A stretch of 64,000 nt of DNA, taken from NCBI RefSeq assembly GCF_018614195.1, contig NZ_JAGGOT010000001.1:78881-142880 (forward strand), in the 5' to 3' direction. This DNA is from Streptomyces sp. ISL-43. GTDB taxonomy: Bacteria; Actinomycetota; Actinomycetes; Streptomycetales; Streptomycetaceae. The translations under genes and the position numbers were made by a program. The notes below the pieces were generated by a model. It did no database searches and was not told the DNA's origin. It saw only the letters and a list, made by a program, of their open reading frames with translations. Of this stretch, positions 11,342-22,149 are shown piece by piece. Within the stretch, counting starts at the first letter, position 1. The number at the start of each line of letters is the position of its first letter.

Positions 11342-12949
11342 CTACACCAGCCGGACCGGCTTCTCCGGGCGTACTCCCACTTCCGCGAGCCAGTCCCGCA
11401 GGGGACCGGAGTCACCGTCCTCCACCAGCGACAGCACCCGCGGCGCGAGGTCCGCCCGCCGCGCGCCCCCGACCAGCAGCACCGGACCGTCCAGCCAGTC
11501 CAGCCCGGGCGCGGCCCCGGCGGAATCCACCGCCGCGCAGCACACCAGCGCCACCACGTGGTCCGTCAGCAGGTCCCGCCCGCTGCGCGGCGCCTCCAGC
11601 GGGAACAGCGGCAGCGCGTCGGCGCCCCGCGCCCCGGCGTGCGCGGCGGCCGGTGCGGCATCCCGCGCGACGTCCGCGCTCAGCCAGCCGGCCAGCGCCT
11701 CTCCATCACCGTCCGTGAGGTACGACAGCACCCGCTCCACGGTGGAAGCGGCGGGCGCGGACAGCGCGTCCAGCGCGGCGAGCAGCCGGGCGGCCTCCGT
11801 ACGCCACTTGCGGTCGACGACTTCCTCCGGATAGGCCGCCCAGTCCACCGGCGACCAGTCCGGACCGGCCTCGGCCGGCCCGCCGTGGAACAGCCGCGCG
11901 GCCAGCAGCGAGGCGGCCTCGTCCACGGCTCCGGGCCGCTCCAGCAGATCGCACGCCGGGCGCTCGCCCAGCCGGGAGGTGAACCCGTCGGCCAGTCGGT
12001 CGCGCCGGGACAGCTCGGTCAGCGCGGAGACGACCCCCGCGTCGAGGCGGGCGGGCCAGCGGCCCATCCGCCAGGCGGGCAGCGCGACGCGGGTCAGCAG
12101 CCGGTCCCAGCCGGCGTACGCCAAACCGACCTGTTCCTGGGCGACGATGCGCAGCCCGTAGTCCACACCCTGTGCACGGTCCGACGCTGCGGCGGCGACC
12201 CCGCGCTCCATCTCGGCGGCGTCCAGCCGGCACAGCCGCAGCAGCAGCCGGGCGGGGGCGGCGATCCAGCCGAGGAAACGACCGTTGCCCACGTCCACGG
12301 CGGCGTCGAGGCCCCGTACGAATCCGCGCGCGTCGGCTATGTCCGGGTGCGCGGAGGGGCCCGTACCGGCGACGACGGGCGCGAGCACGGCGCGGAGCTC
12401 CGCGACGCGCATCCACCACAGGAACGGCGAGCCGATCACCAGCACGGGGGCGGCGCCGGGCTCCGTCTCCTGGCCGGGAGACCCGGCGGGTCCGGCGGCT
12501 CCGGCCGATATGCGCGTGCGGGCTCGGCGGTGGGCCGCGTGCGTGCGGTCCTCCAGCCAGCTGTCGCAGTCGGGCGTCAGGGCTATCGCGGAGGGCGCCG
12601 GGACGTCCATCCGGTCCGCCAGGTCCCGCACGAGCCGGTAGAGATCGGGGGCGGCGTCCTCGGACAGCGGGACCGTCGGCGTCATGGCGGGGCTCGCCCG
12701 CAGCACGACGGCGGCGAAGATCCCGCCGACGAGGAGGACGAGCGCGGCGACCGCGCACACGGTGAGGGTCACCGCCGGCCAGGGGTCACCGGCGAGGCGG
12801 CCCGTCATCCGGGCACTCACCAGGACCACCGCGAGGGCGGCGGGCAGCAGCACGGCGGCCAGGGCCCTGCTGCGCACACGCAGCACGGCCAAAGCGCGGG
12901 AACGCGCGGACGGCGTGCCCACTTCAGCGATCGAACCGGTTCCGGACAC
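11342..12949 (-). CDS. Membrane protein resembling an M48 (HtpX-like) protease without HExxH
   Basis: The 535-residue protein has two N-terminal membrane segments (about residues 30-47 and 60-85). A cytoplasmic region then follows the order of M48 proteases: a helical lead (DLYRLVRDLADRMDVPAPSAIALTPDCDSW), a strand-like VLVIGSPFLWWM and a helix RVAELRAVLAPVVAG. In active M48 enzymes that helix reads ELxAVLAHExxH, whereas here no histidine or HExxH is present. I infer a pseudo-protease, perhaps a scaffold. The rest (LLLRLCRLDAAEMERGVAAAASDRAQGVDYG) resembles the E-x-x-A-D-xx-A third zinc-ligand helix. It lies between purD and the dimethylformamidase-like gene. Confidence 0.6.
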   Translation of the reverse strand: MSGTGSIAEVGTPSARSRALAVLRVRSRALAAVLLPAALAVVLVSARMTGRLAGDPWPAVTLTVCAVAALVLLVGGIFAAVVLRASPAMTPTVPLSEDAAPDLYRLVRDLADRMDVPAPSAIALTPDCDSWLEDRTHAAHRRARTRISAGAAGPAGSPGQETEPGAAPVLVIGSPFLWWMRVAELRAVLAPVVAGTGPSAHPDIADARGFVRGLDAAVDVGNGRFLGWIAAPARLLLRLCRLDAAEMERGVAAAASDRAQGVDYGLRIVAQEQVGLAYAGWDRLLTRVALPAWRMGRWPARLDAGVVSALTELSRRDRLADGFTSRLGERPACDLLERPGAVDEAASLLAARLFHGGPAEAGPDWSPVDWAAYPEEVVDRKWRTEAARLLAALDALSAPAASTVERVLSYLTDGDGEALAGWLSADVARDAAPAAAHAGARGADALPLFPLEAPRSGRDLLTDHVVALVCCAAVDSAGAAPGLDWLDGPVLLVGGARRADLAPRVLSLVEDGDSGPLRDWLAEVGVRPEKPVRLV

Positions 12950-13194
12950 GGCCGGACCTCACCCCCCTCTGCCCTGCGGCGGCTTTGCTCACTCCCCCAC
13001 TGTGACACCCGCCCCTGACATCGCAATGCCGGTGGGCCATGTGCCGGAATGAGGACCGGAATGCTTGCGCCGCACCATAGTTGGGGCGGGAGCAGACGTC
13101 AGGCAGACGGGGTGACGATCACCCGATGGAATGGCTTTGGGTAAAGCTGGGTGCGCTCGAACGGGGCTGGAGGCACTCGCACGCGAGCATGCGC
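12950..13194. other. Intergenic region upstream of the M48-like gene
   Basis: About 245 bp separate this gene from the purD terminator. I see no supported gene. The promoter of the M48-like gene should be here. Confidence 0.4.
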
Positions 13195-13230
13195 GCGGGC
13201 CCGGTCGCACCGAGTGCGTACCGGGCCCGC
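13195..13230 (-). terminator. Terminator after purD
   Basis: A hairpin with arms GCGGGCCCGGT and ACCGGGCCCGC around an inner GCA...TGC pairing sits 20 bp past the purD stop. Confidence 0.75.
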
Positions 13231-13249
13231 GTCCGTGGAATCCCGCTGC

Positions 13250-14503
<1,254 letters not shown>

Positions 14504-14563
14504 GTCGTGCAGCCTAGCCCGCGCCCGGGGGTCCCCTTCGTGCGGGCACCCAAATCGGACCCT

Positions 14564-16789
14564 CTAGTCGTTCGTGTATTCCTCTACAACGGTGGCTCCG
14601 AGCTCGCGCACGATCAGCTCGTGTCCGCTCAGCGCGCTGTCGACGAGGTCGGGGTCGTCGTCCTCCGGGACGTCGTCCTCGGGGGCGACCGGCGGGGGCG
14701 CCTGGTGGGCGGGCGGCTGCTGCTGATGGGGCTGCTGCTGGTACGACTGCTGCGGCGGCTGCTGCTGTTGGTGTGACTGCTGTGACTGCTGCTGCGACTG
14801 CTGCGACGGGGCCGGGGCCTGCTGGACCGGCTGCGGGTTGTAGGCGGGAGCGGGCGGAGCTCCGTAGGAGGAGGCGGACACGGGCCCTGCGGGCTGTCCG
14901 CCCCCGCCGACCACGGCCTCGATCTTCCACGTGACCTGGAACTGCTCGGCGAGGACCGCCTTGAGCACGTCCTCGCTGCCGCTGCTCGCGAAGTTGTCGC
15001 GGGCGCCGGCGTTGGGGAAGCCGAGCTGGAGGGTGGTGCCGTCGAAGCCGGCGACCTGGGCGTTCTGGCTCAGCAGGATCCAGGTGAAGCGGCGGCGGTT
15101 CTTGACGGCTTCCAGGACGGCCGGCCACATCGCCTGGATCTGCCCGGCGCCGGCGGCCATGCCGGGCGACGGAGCGGCGGCGGCCGGTACGGGCGCGGGC
15201 GCGTGGGCGGGGGCCGCCTGGGGTGCCGGGGCGGCGGGCGCGGAAGCACCGGGCCAGGCTCCGGCGGCGGGGGCCTGGGCCTGGGCGGGCGGAGCGGGCG
15301 GGGCCGCGGGGGCGCCGGGGGTGGCGGCTCCCGGCCAGGCGCCGGGGGCGGATCCGCCGCCGGGCTGCGCGGCTCCGGGCCACGCGCCGGGCGCGGCGGC
15401 GGGCTGCGCGGCGGCGGGGGCGGCCGCGGCGGCGGGCTGCGCGGCCGGCGGGGCCGGGGCATGGGCCGGGGCGGCGGCCGGGGCCATCGGCTCGGGCGGA
15501 GCCACGGGGGCCGGGGCGGGCGCGGGCTGCGCGGGAGCCCGTACGACCGCGGGGGCCATGGCGTGCGCCTCCGGGCCGGGTACGTATCCCATGGCGGGGG
15601 CGGGGGCGAAGGAGGCCGCGGCGGCGGCCGCTCCGCCGCGCTCCAGCCGGTCGAGCCGCGCCTGGACGGAGCGCTCGTCGTCGAAGGCTGCGGGCAGCAG
15701 CACGCGGGCGCAGATCAGCTCCAGCTGGAGCCGGGGCGACGTCGCGCCACGCATCTCCGTGAGCCCGGTGTTGACCAGGTCGGCGGCCCGGGACAGCTCG
15801 GCGGCCCCGAACACGGAGGCCTGGTCCTGCATCCGCTGGACGATGTCGGCGGGGGCGTCGATGAGCCCCTTCTCCCCGGCGTCCGGCACGGCGGCCAGGA
15901 TCACCAGGTCGCGCAGCCGCTCCAGCAGGTCGGCGACGAAGCGGCGCGGGTCGTTGCCGCCCTCCACCACCCGGTCGACGATCTCGAACGCGGCGGCCCC
16001 GTCCCCGGCGGCGAAGGCGTCGACGACGGCGTCGAGCAGGGTGCCGTCCGTGTACCCGAGGAGCGAGGTGGCCATGGCGTACGTCACACCCTGGTCGGCG
16101 GCGCCGGCCAGCAGCTGGTCCATGACGGACATGGAGTCACGGACGGATCCGGCGCCGGCGCGCACGACGAGCGGCAGCACGCCGTCCTCGATGTGGGCGC
16201 CCTCGCGGTCGCAGACCTCGCCGAGGTAGTCCCGCAGGGTGCCGGGGGGCACGAGCCGGAACGGATAGTGGTGCGTCCTGGACCGGATGGTCCCGATGAC
16301 CTTCTCCGGCTCGGTCGTGGCGAAGATGAACTTGAGGTGCTCCGGCGGCTCCTCGACCACCTTCAGCAGGGCGTTGAAGCCCGCCGGGGTGACCATGTGC
16401 GCCTCGTCGATGATGTAGATCTTGTACCGGCTGGAGGCGGGGCCGAAGAAGGCCTTCTCGCGCAGGTCACGGGCGTCGTCCACACCACCGTGCGAGGCCG
16501 CGTCGATCTCGATGACGTCGATGGAACCCGGCCCGTTGCGCGCGAGGTCCTGGCAGGACTGGCACTCCCCGCAGGGGGTCGGCGTGGGGCCTTGCTCACA
16601 GTTCAGGCACCGGGCGAGGATGCGCGCGCTGGTGGTCTTGCCGCAGCCTCGCGGACCACTGAACAGGTACGCGTGATTGACCCGGTTGTTGCGCAGGGCC
16701 TGCATCAGCGGGGCAGTGACATGCTCCTGCCCGATGACCTCGGAGAACGACTCGGGGCGGTAGCGGCGGTACAGCGCAAGGGACGACAC
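14564..16789 (-). CDS. dnaX: DNA polymerase III subunit gamma/tau DnaX
   Basis: DnaX is the clamp-loader ATPase. The start [24 protein letters not shown] is followed by Walker [12 protein letters not shown] (about 45), a zinc module with four Cys ([19 protein letters not shown]), Walker [10 protein letters not shown], and the sensor regions. From about residue 385 the protein changes to a long Ala/Pro-rich linker, then a short tau-like domain ([26 protein letters not shown]), and finally an unusually Gln/Ser-rich stretch near residues 655-705 before an acidic tail. The chosen start is the GTG at 16787-16789, which lacks a clear ribosome-binding site. Length is 741 residues. Confidence 0.95.
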   Translation of the reverse strand: MSSLALYRRYRPESFSEVIGQEHVTAPLMQALRNNRVNHAYLFSGPRGCGKTTSARILARCLNCEQGPTPTPCGECQSCQDLARNGPGSIDVIEIDAASHGGVDDARDLREKAFFGPASSRYKIYIIDEAHMVTPAGFNALLKVVEEPPEHLKFIFATTEPEKVIGTIRSRTHHYPFRLVPPGTLRDYLGEVCDREGAHIEDGVLPLVVRAGAGSVRDSMSVMDQLLAGAADQGVTYAMATSLLGYTDGTLLDAVVDAFAAGDGAAAFEIVDRVVEGGNDPRRFVADLLERLRDLVILAAVPDAGEKGLIDAPADIVQRMQDQASVFGAAELSRAADLVNTGLTEMRGATSPRLQLELICARVLLPAAFDDERSVQARLDRLERGGAAAAAASFAPAPAMGYVPGPEAHAMAPAVVRAPAQPAPAPAPVAPPEPMAPAAAPAHAPAPPAAQPAAAAAPAAAQPAAAPGAWPGAAQPGGGSAPGAWPGAATPGAPAAPPAPPAQAQAPAAGAWPGASAPAAPAPQAAPAHAPAPVPAAAAPSPGMAAGAGQIQAMWPAVLEAVKNRRRFTWILLSQNAQVAGFDGTTLQLGFPNAGARDNFASSGSEDVLKAVLAEQFQVTWKIEAVVGGGGQPAGPVSASSYGAPPAPAYNPQPVQQAPAPSQQSQQQSQQSHQQQQPPQQSYQQQPHQQQPPAHQAPPPVAPEDDVPEDDDPDLVDSALSGHELIVRELGATVVEEYTND

Positions 16790-16971
16790 GTCTACGAGGT
16801 TATCCGGGCCCGCCGACAACAGTGGCCCGCAGACCCCGCCGGGCCTGTCTCCACCCGGCCCGGCGCGCCCGCGCACACCCCGGTCCGAGCGCGCTCACCC
16901 CGGTCCGACCGCGCCCGGCGCCTCGCCGAAGGCCGGTCCCCGGCCCGTCCCGAGCAGTCCTGGAACGCAAA

Positions 16972-17068
16972 GCGCCCCCCACGCACCCGCCAGAGCCCAC
17001 TTACCCTTGCTGCCTTCCGGCCCTGGGGGAGTTGGGTGAGATAGCGCCACGTGAGGGGCTGGCCCCAC
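16972..17068 (-). ncRNA. ffs: Signal recognition particle 4.5S-type RNA
   Basis: On the minus strand the sequence contains the conserved SRP apical motif AGGGCCGGAAGGCAGCAAGGG. The two ends form a perfect 10-bp helix (GCCCCTCACG with CGTGGGGGGC, using one G-T pair). Small SRP RNA sits between dnaX and tRNA-Ser in Streptomyces. Ends are approximate to within a few bases. Confidence 0.88.
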
Positions 17069-17170
17069 CCTAGCGGATGAAGCCCCCAGGAATCGAGCCG
17101 GACCCCTGCGAGGTCACCGCCCGACGATCACGTTCGCGAGCACCCCCCAACGTCTTGTATTGTTTGCGGC

Positions 17171-17255
17171 GGAGGATTCGCCTAGTGGCCTAGGGCGCAC
17201 GCTTGGAAAGCGTGTTGGGGGCAACCCCTCACGAGTTCGAATCTCGTATCCTCCG
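17171..17255 (+). tRNA. tRNA-Ser (anticodon GGA), integration site
   Basis: An 85-nt class II tRNA: acceptor GGAGGAT/ATCCTCC, anticodon loop CTTGGAAAG with GGA, long variable arm GTTGGGGGCAACCCC, T-loop GTTCGAATC. Its last 53-54 bp are repeated at 40.8 and 42.9 kb and partly at 53.0 kb, marking it as the attachment site of the accessory region to its right. Confidence 0.95.
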
Positions 17256-17256
17256 C
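17203..17256 (+). repeat. Attachment-site repeat, copy 1 (attL-like, inside tRNA-Ser)
   Basis: This 54-bp stretch from the anticodon loop to the base after the tRNA is identical to 40791-40844. It is identical over 53 bp to 42945-42997. The last ~22 bp recur at 52993-53016. The intact tRNA is retained at this left end. Confidence 0.85.
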
Positions 17257-17274
17257 ACTCGCCCACCAGGGCAA

Positions 17275-17311
17275 ACGAAGGACCCGACCGCATCGCGGCC
17301 GGGTCCTTCGT
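17275..17311 (+). terminator. Terminator after tRNA-Ser
   Basis: A hairpin with arms ACGAAGGACCCG / CGGGTCCTTCGT follows the tRNA. Its sequence differs from the terminator that follows the three other att copies, as expected if foreign DNA now abuts the tRNA. Confidence 0.75.
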
Positions 17312-17318
17312 CGTTCCG

Positions 17319-17342
17319 TGGTTGCAGTTCTGGTTGCAGTTC
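17319..17342 (+). repeat. Two 12-bp direct repeats, candidate integrase arm site
   Basis: TGGTTGCAGTTC occurs twice in tandem 62 bp right of the tRNA-Ser att copy. The same 20-mer TGGTTGCAGTTCTGGTTGCA occurs at 40675 and, with one mismatch each, at 42828 and 55241. It lies inside the 3' part of the neighbouring minus-strand frame, where it would read LQPELQP. Confidence 0.6.
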
Positions 17343-18765
17343 CCGATCTACGCCCCTCGCTGCCTTGGGATGACCGAGGCCCCGGCAGGCGTCACAGGCC
17401 ATCGCCGCGTTGGGCCCGTACCGGCGCATCAGCTGCCCGCAGCCGATGCACGGACCGACCTCCCACGGAGGACATCCCAGGGTGGCTGCTGCGGCGGACC
17501 GCTCGACTTGTGTGATCCACGTCGCACGCCGCTTCCGATGGGCCGGCATGCGGGCGAGGGTGAAGCCGCCCGTGGGCTGCCCAAGATCCCTGACCGGCCT
17601 GGGGTCGCTCCGAAACCACCCTTCCTCGCCGGCCTGGCAGGAACGATCGATCTCCTGCTCGGAGAAGGTGATCTCGTCGTCAGCTTCCTGCTCCTGGACC
17701 TTGGGCAGGGGATCCCACTGACCGGTCAGCTCCCGCCAGGTCCGACAGTCGGTGCGGGGAACCCACATGTGGCGGCCGGCCCGACCGCCGCCACGGCTCG
17801 GCACGAAGACCGGCACGCTGTCGCCGGTGGCGCTGGTCAGGATCAGGTCCTCGATCCGGACGGGAGGCTTGGGCGGGTCGCAGAGCCGCCGGGAGGAACC
17901 ACTCGGCGTGGACCGCGCCGCAATGGCCCGTGCCGCCGTTGTCGGGACAGTGGAGCGCGCTGCTCGACAGACAGCGCCAGACCTGTAGGTGCCGGTACCC
18001 GCCGCGGATGACCATCTCGCTGCCGTCGGCGATCTCCCGCCAGGACATGTCGTCGACCCGGGCCCAGGGTGCTCGGTCGATCAGGGCCGCCGTGTCGTCC
18101 TTGGCGACCCACAGCGGTGTGATGTCGTGCTCCATGGCGTTGACCGACCGCCGGTGGACGCTGCTGGGGCTGAGCGGGGAGTACTGGATCTCCCAGCCGA
18201 TCTGGATTCCAGAAGGCCCAGTAACCACAGCATCGGTAACGCCGCGCCGGTTGGGCATACCCACCTCGGCGTCTGCGGCCAGCCCGTACCCCTCGGCGGT
18301 CTCGACGACCCGCTCCTTGGTGGCCTTGTGCTGATCGCTCTCCGCCGGCGTCGGCTTGTGCGTGATCGGCAGGTGAGCGGCAACCAGCGGTGAGCGGCCA
18401 CCGACGCGAGCCCGCCGGATGAACATCCACGGGGACTTCCCACCCGCCTCGGACGCGCACGGCTTGCCGGCCTTGTGCGCGAGGCACTCCAGCAGCTGGG
18501 GGTTCCGCTCCGACACGCTGGTCATGATCTCTTCGAGCAGACCGGGGTAGCCGCGGACCCCCAGGTCTGGCTGCGTCAGGTTGATCGCAATGCCGTATTT
18601 GGTATGCCACACGCCATTGGCCATCCATCCACGATAGGAGGGACTACTGACACACGACAGGGCGCATAAAGGCTCGAACTCGACTCAGCGCCAAAGAAGT
18701 TCGCCGTCTCAGCAGAGCGGAGGGCCCATGCAGCTCGGCTACGAGACCCCTCCCGCTCCAGCTTT

Positions 18766-21018
18766 CTACGCGCCAAAGAGAAATTCGCACCAGACGGCCT
18801 TGCCACCGCCTGGGGTTCGACGCGATCCCCAGGCAGAAGCAACCGCCGCGATAACCGAAATGCCACGGCCGGTCTCATCGGCTGGCCCTGACTGCCGCCG
18901 ACGGGGAAGGTGATCGTCCCCGTCAGTCACTTCGACGACCAAGCGGCGGTCAGTACGGCGCAGCCGGAGCCACATGGGCGGGCTGCCGTGCTGGAGAGCA
19001 TTGGCCACCAGTTCGCTGGCGGCCAGGACGCCGAGATCGCACATGTCCGCTGGGAGATCCCACGAGGCCAGGACGCCCCGAGCAAACGCCCTGGCTCGGG
19101 GTGCTGCTTCCGTTCCCCCGAGGAGTTCCAGGGCGGCGTTACGGAACAGATCAGCCTCCGCACCCGTGCGGACGGGGTTCTGCAGGACCATCACAGCGGT
19201 GTCGTCGTCATCGTCTGGCTCGACGCCGAGGGCACCCATGAGACGGTCGCAGATGGCAGTGGAAGTGCCCTGCGCACTGCTGAGGGCAGTCTGCAATGTA
19301 GCGACGCCTTCGTCGATGTCCACGTGGCGGCGTTTGACCAAGCCATCGGTATAGAGAACAGCGGTAGAGCCGGGGCTGAGGGGGATGGCTCCAGACGCGT
19401 GAAGCCAGTCTCCAGTGCCCAAGGGTGGACCAGTGGGTTCGAAGGCCCGGTGCACAATGCCGGCTTCGTCGCGGACGAGGATCGGGAGATGACCGGCGGA
19501 GGCGTAGACGAGCTGTCCCTCGTTCGGGTCGTAGACGGCGTACACGCAGGTAGCGATCTGGCTGGCCGCGATCTCGACGGCGAGACCATCGAGGAGCTGG
19601 AGGACCTCGTGCGGCGGCAGGTCCAGGCGGGCATACGCCCGAACGCCGGCGCGCAGTTGGCCCATGACGGCGGCGGCGCGGACCCCATAGCCGCCCAACA
19701 CGTCGCCCACGACGAAGACCGTGCGGCCAGCGCCCAGAGTGATGACGTCGTACCAGTCGCCACCAGTGGCGACCTCGGTGCTGCCCGGTCGATAGGCAGC
19801 CGCAATCCTCAAGTCGTCGGGCTGCTCCAGCTCCTGTGGCAGGAGGGACCGCTGGAGATTGACAGCGGTGGCACGTCGGTCATTCTCGACAGACGCCAGC
19901 CGCTCCTGTAGCTCCGCAACGATCTCTTCCGAGCGGGTGACGCGTTCCCCAAGCTCCGTAGGTTCTCCCTGCTCATCTGGGTTGTGCGGAGTTGTTCGGG
20001 ACAACCCAGAAGGATGGGCTTCGAGCGTTCCGGGCTTTGGCAGCACCTCCCCCGGGATCACGCGCTCATCACCGGTGCCGTCAGAAGCAACACCGAGTTC
20101 GTCTGCGGCGTCCTGGACAGCCTCCTCTTCACGATCCAATGCATCGCCTGTCCGCGCGAGGATCTCGTCGATTTGATCAAGAGCGCTTTCCTCGCCCAGA
20201 CCGCGTTGGTCAAGGGCGCCGGAGGGAACGGCTGGAAGCTCCCCAGCCTCGCTGGAGTACGGTCGTTGGCCGATCTCCAGCAGGTACGCCTCCAGCGCCT
20301 GTACGCGGCGGGCAGCGAGGTCCGCGATGCGCTGGGCCTCGTCACGTTGCCGCACGGCACGCTCAAGCTGAGCATTCAGGCGCACCTCCTGCCCTCGAGC
20401 ACGTTCAAGCTGCGGCTGAAGCGCCTGCATCCGGTCCTGGAAGGGCGTGCTCGCACTCGTGAGGGCATCGATACGCCGCGACAGCTCCGCAACCTTGGCC
20501 TGCGCCTGCCCCAGGACGAGGAACAGCATCGAAGCGATCTTGAGGGCTTGTTCGCGCCCCTGCTCACTCGTCTCGTATGCCTGGCGCGCTCGAACAAGGT
20601 CCCTATAAACCTGGATCGTTCGCTCCTTCTCCTCAATCAGTTCGCGGGGCGAAACAATCGCCTGCCCATCCAAGCCAACCGAAGTGGGGGAGGTATGCGC
20701 CTTGTCCCACAGGGCCCGCACGGTGCGCACCCGTCGCTGCGCCTGCTCGCTTGGCTCCTCCGGGAAGCACACGTCGGCGACTGCCTCCACCACGTCCCAG
20801 TTCAAGTCCTCGCCTGACAGGTGTACGCGTAACCGGCGAAGATCCGGCACGTTCCCGGTCTCGAAGTGGTCAAGGGTCAAACGCCCATGAACCTCGCGAA
20901 CGCTCAGTCCGGCTTCATCGATCCACGACCGAATCGTGTGCACCAGTGCGTTGGCTTCAACACTGGCCCCCTTGGGTGCCGACCAGGGACGTCCTGGACG
21001 CTTCGGCCTTGCCCCCAC
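18766..21018 (-). CDS. SpoIIE-type PP2C phosphatase fused to RsbW-like kinase domain
   Basis: This 750-residue switch protein has four parts. First is an N-terminal HTH-like region (VEANALVHTIRSWIDEAGLSVREVHGRLT, residues 20-110). A long coiled coil follows (about 130-270, rich in E/R/Q heptads). Next is a PP2C SpoIIE phosphatase domain (about 390-610: AAYRPGSTEVATGGDWYDV, VVGDVLGGYGVRAAAVMGQLR, VLYTDGLVK). Last is an HATPase_c domain (about 635-750: AASELVANALQHG, ETGRGISVIAAVASAWG). Proteins of this type regulate anti-anti-sigma factors by phosphorylation and dephosphorylation. The GTG start at 21018 is preferred over upstream codons because it follows a GGGGGGT ribosome-binding site. A dyad lies just upstream. 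Confidence 0.75.
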   Translation of the reverse strand: MGARPKRPGRPWSAPKGASVEANALVHTIRSWIDEAGLSVREVHGRLTLDHFETGNVPDLRRLRVHLSGEDLNWDVVEAVADVCFPEEPSEQAQRRVRTVRALWDKAHTSPTSVGLDGQAIVSPRELIEEKERTIQVYRDLVRARQAYETSEQGREQALKIASMLFLVLGQAQAKVAELSRRIDALTSASTPFQDRMQALQPQLERARGQEVRLNAQLERAVRQRDEAQRIADLAARRVQALEAYLLEIGQRPYSSEAGELPAVPSGALDQRGLGEESALDQIDEILARTGDALDREEEAVQDAADELGVASDGTGDERVIPGEVLPKPGTLEAHPSGLSRTTPHNPDEQGEPTELGERVTRSEEIVAELQERLASVENDRRATAVNLQRSLLPQELEQPDDLRIAAAYRPGSTEVATGGDWYDVITLGAGRTVFVVGDVLGGYGVRAAAVMGQLRAGVRAYARLDLPPHEVLQLLDGLAVEIAASQIATCVYAVYDPNEGQLVYASAGHLPILVRDEAGIVHRAFEPTGPPLGTGDWLHASGAIPLSPGSTAVLYTDGLVKRRHVDIDEGVATLQTALSSAQGTSTAICDRLMGALGVEPDDDDDTAVMVLQNPVRTGAEADLFRNAALELLGGTEAAPRARAFARGVLASWDLPADMCDLGVLAASELVANALQHGSPPMWLRLRRTDRRLVVEVTDGDDHLPRRRQSGPADETGRGISVIAAVASAWGSRRTPGGGKAVWCEFLFGA

Positions 21019-21031
21019 CGCAACCCCCCAA

Positions 21032-21067
21032 TTGTTCCGCGACAAACCGTCATTGTCGCCGGAACAA
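21032..21067. promoter_or_regulatory. Large inverted repeat between divergent genes, candidate operator
   Basis: TTGTTCCGCGACAA and TTGTCGCCGGAACAA form an inverted repeat (one extra base in the right arm, 7-bp spacer). It ends 14 bp from the GTG of the SpoIIE-like gene and about 90 bp from the divergent small-membrane-protein gene, a good position for a shared operator. The HTH-like N-terminus of the SpoIIE-like protein is one candidate binder. Confidence 0.5.
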
Positions 21068-21155
21068 CATCCAAGCGGTCCCACGAGGCGCAACGCAGCC
21101 GGATCGTGTTCTCGCACACAAGAGAGACCCGCGTAGCGCGAGATCGGAGACACCT

Positions 21156-21359
21156 ATGTACCTCACTCACGCCAGCCTGCTCCTCGCCACACTCCTGTTC
21201 ATCAGCCTGCTGGCCATGGGAGCAGCAGGTGCAGCGGTCGCCCTCGCTCGCTGGGACGGCCACACTGTGCCCGCCTCGCTCAGCCGAGGGGCTATCGCCT
21301 TTGCGGGCACGATGACCCTCGGAGCGTCACTTGTGGGTCTCTTTATGGCGCTCAGGTGA
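21156..21359 (+). CDS. Small two-helix membrane protein
   Basis: The 67-residue product (MYLTHASLLLATLLFISLLA...) has two predicted membrane helices, residues 5-28 and 48-66, joined by a short basic loop (ARWDGHTVPASLSRG). A GGAGA ribosome-binding site precedes the ATG by 5 bases. It is divergent from the SpoIIE-like gene with a dyad between them. No function is known. Confidence 0.6.
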   Translation: MYLTHASLLLATLLFISLLAMGAAGAAVALARWDGHTVPASLSRGAIAFAGTMTLGASLVGLFMALR

Positions 21360-21431
21360 GGCGGCACGGGACCGCCCCACCCGGCGACGCGCAATGCGAC
21401 CCATCCCTCCGTAGGCCCTTCGGCGGTTCAT

Positions 21432-22133
21432 CTACCACTCGTCGGTATCGCCGTACTTCCCCGGGTTCCGCGCACGGTCCACGGCCTGAGCACACGCCTC
21501 TACGAAGGCCGCCTCAACGGCCGCCTTGTCCGTGCCTCGCACCTGCGCCTCGACCTCCTGGCCCGAACCGGGGCGTCGCGCCGTGCGCCAGGCCGAGGCG
21601 CGGTCGGTGTAGACGTCGGTCTCGAAGTCCCAGGCCGGCACCGACCACAGTTCGGGAAGTGCGGTCACCACGCGTTCCCCACCGGGCAGGAACAGGGCTC
21701 GGCCGTGGAAGACCACGGAGCGCTCCGGCATCTGATCGCGAAGGACGCTTGCGCCGCCGGGGCCCTGGTGCTCCCGGCGCCAGCGGTCCCACACTTCCAC
21801 CTCGGTGGCGTGATCAGGCCAGTCCTCGCTCCACCGTGCGACGACCTCGTCGGCGTGCTCGCGGTGGAGGAAGGCAATCCGCCGCTCGCCGAGGCGGGCT
21901 ACGTGGATCATCAGCTCGGCGGGGACAGGGCTCTGACCCGCGCCAGCAACACCTTCTTCTGGCCCTTGCTCCGTACCCCACAGGAGGCCGCCGACCTTGT
22001 CAGCAGTGTCCTTCAGGACGCGACTGGTGAGGTGTTGGTAGCGGCGGCGCATCCGGGCGGACTTGCCGGGTTCCCAGCCCATGATGGCGTCGACGACCGC
22101 GTCCGGAACGCCGACCGAGGAGTGGTTCCGCAC
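21432..22133 (-). pseudogene. Tyrosine integrase C-terminal remnant with unrelated extension
   Basis: The first ~55 residues (RNHSSVGVPDAVVDAIMGW, then RRRYQHLTSRVLKDTADKVGGLLWG) match the C-terminal end of tyrosine recombinases: the G-V-P-x-x-V-V helix, then RYQHLT with the nucleophilic Tyr, then the tail helix ending LLW. The catalytic R-K-H-R box upstream is absent and a stop closes the frame near 22176. The remaining ~180 residues (VARLGERRIAFLHREHADEV..., EVWDRWRREHQG) are unrecognised and may be a separate coding remainder. A 10-residue scrap of the same integrase segment occurs near 40404. This appears to be what is left of the integration module. Confidence 0.55.
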
Positions 22134-22149
22134 CCGGGTTCTTCCCCGC

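Larger units (their letters stand above)
17229..18624 (-). pseudogene. CoiA-like competence/nuclease-fold protein, frameshifted
   Basis: The first frame (MANGVWHTKYGIAINLTQPD...) reads to about 17893, through SDQHKATKERVV, GVTDAVVTGPSGIQIGWEIQYS and LWVAKDD. The D-(x)n-E-I-Q pattern fits the PD-(D/E)XK-like nuclease domain of CoiA proteins. Natural-looking sequence then continues in another frame (RLCDPPKPPVRIEDLIL, MWVPRTDCRTWRELTG) to a zinc-ribbon CIGCGQLMRRYGPNAAMACDAC. A single-base shift near 17893 therefore breaks the gene. The tail runs through the candidate arm repeats into tRNA-Ser, so the 3' end was probably made by integration. A sequencing error cannot be excluded. Confidence 0.6.

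Noticed and set aside
17203..17256. Three extra tRNA-Ser genes at 40.8, 42.9 and 53.0 kb
   Set aside because: The copies lack the acceptor 5' strand and D-arm and cannot fold. They are att scars.
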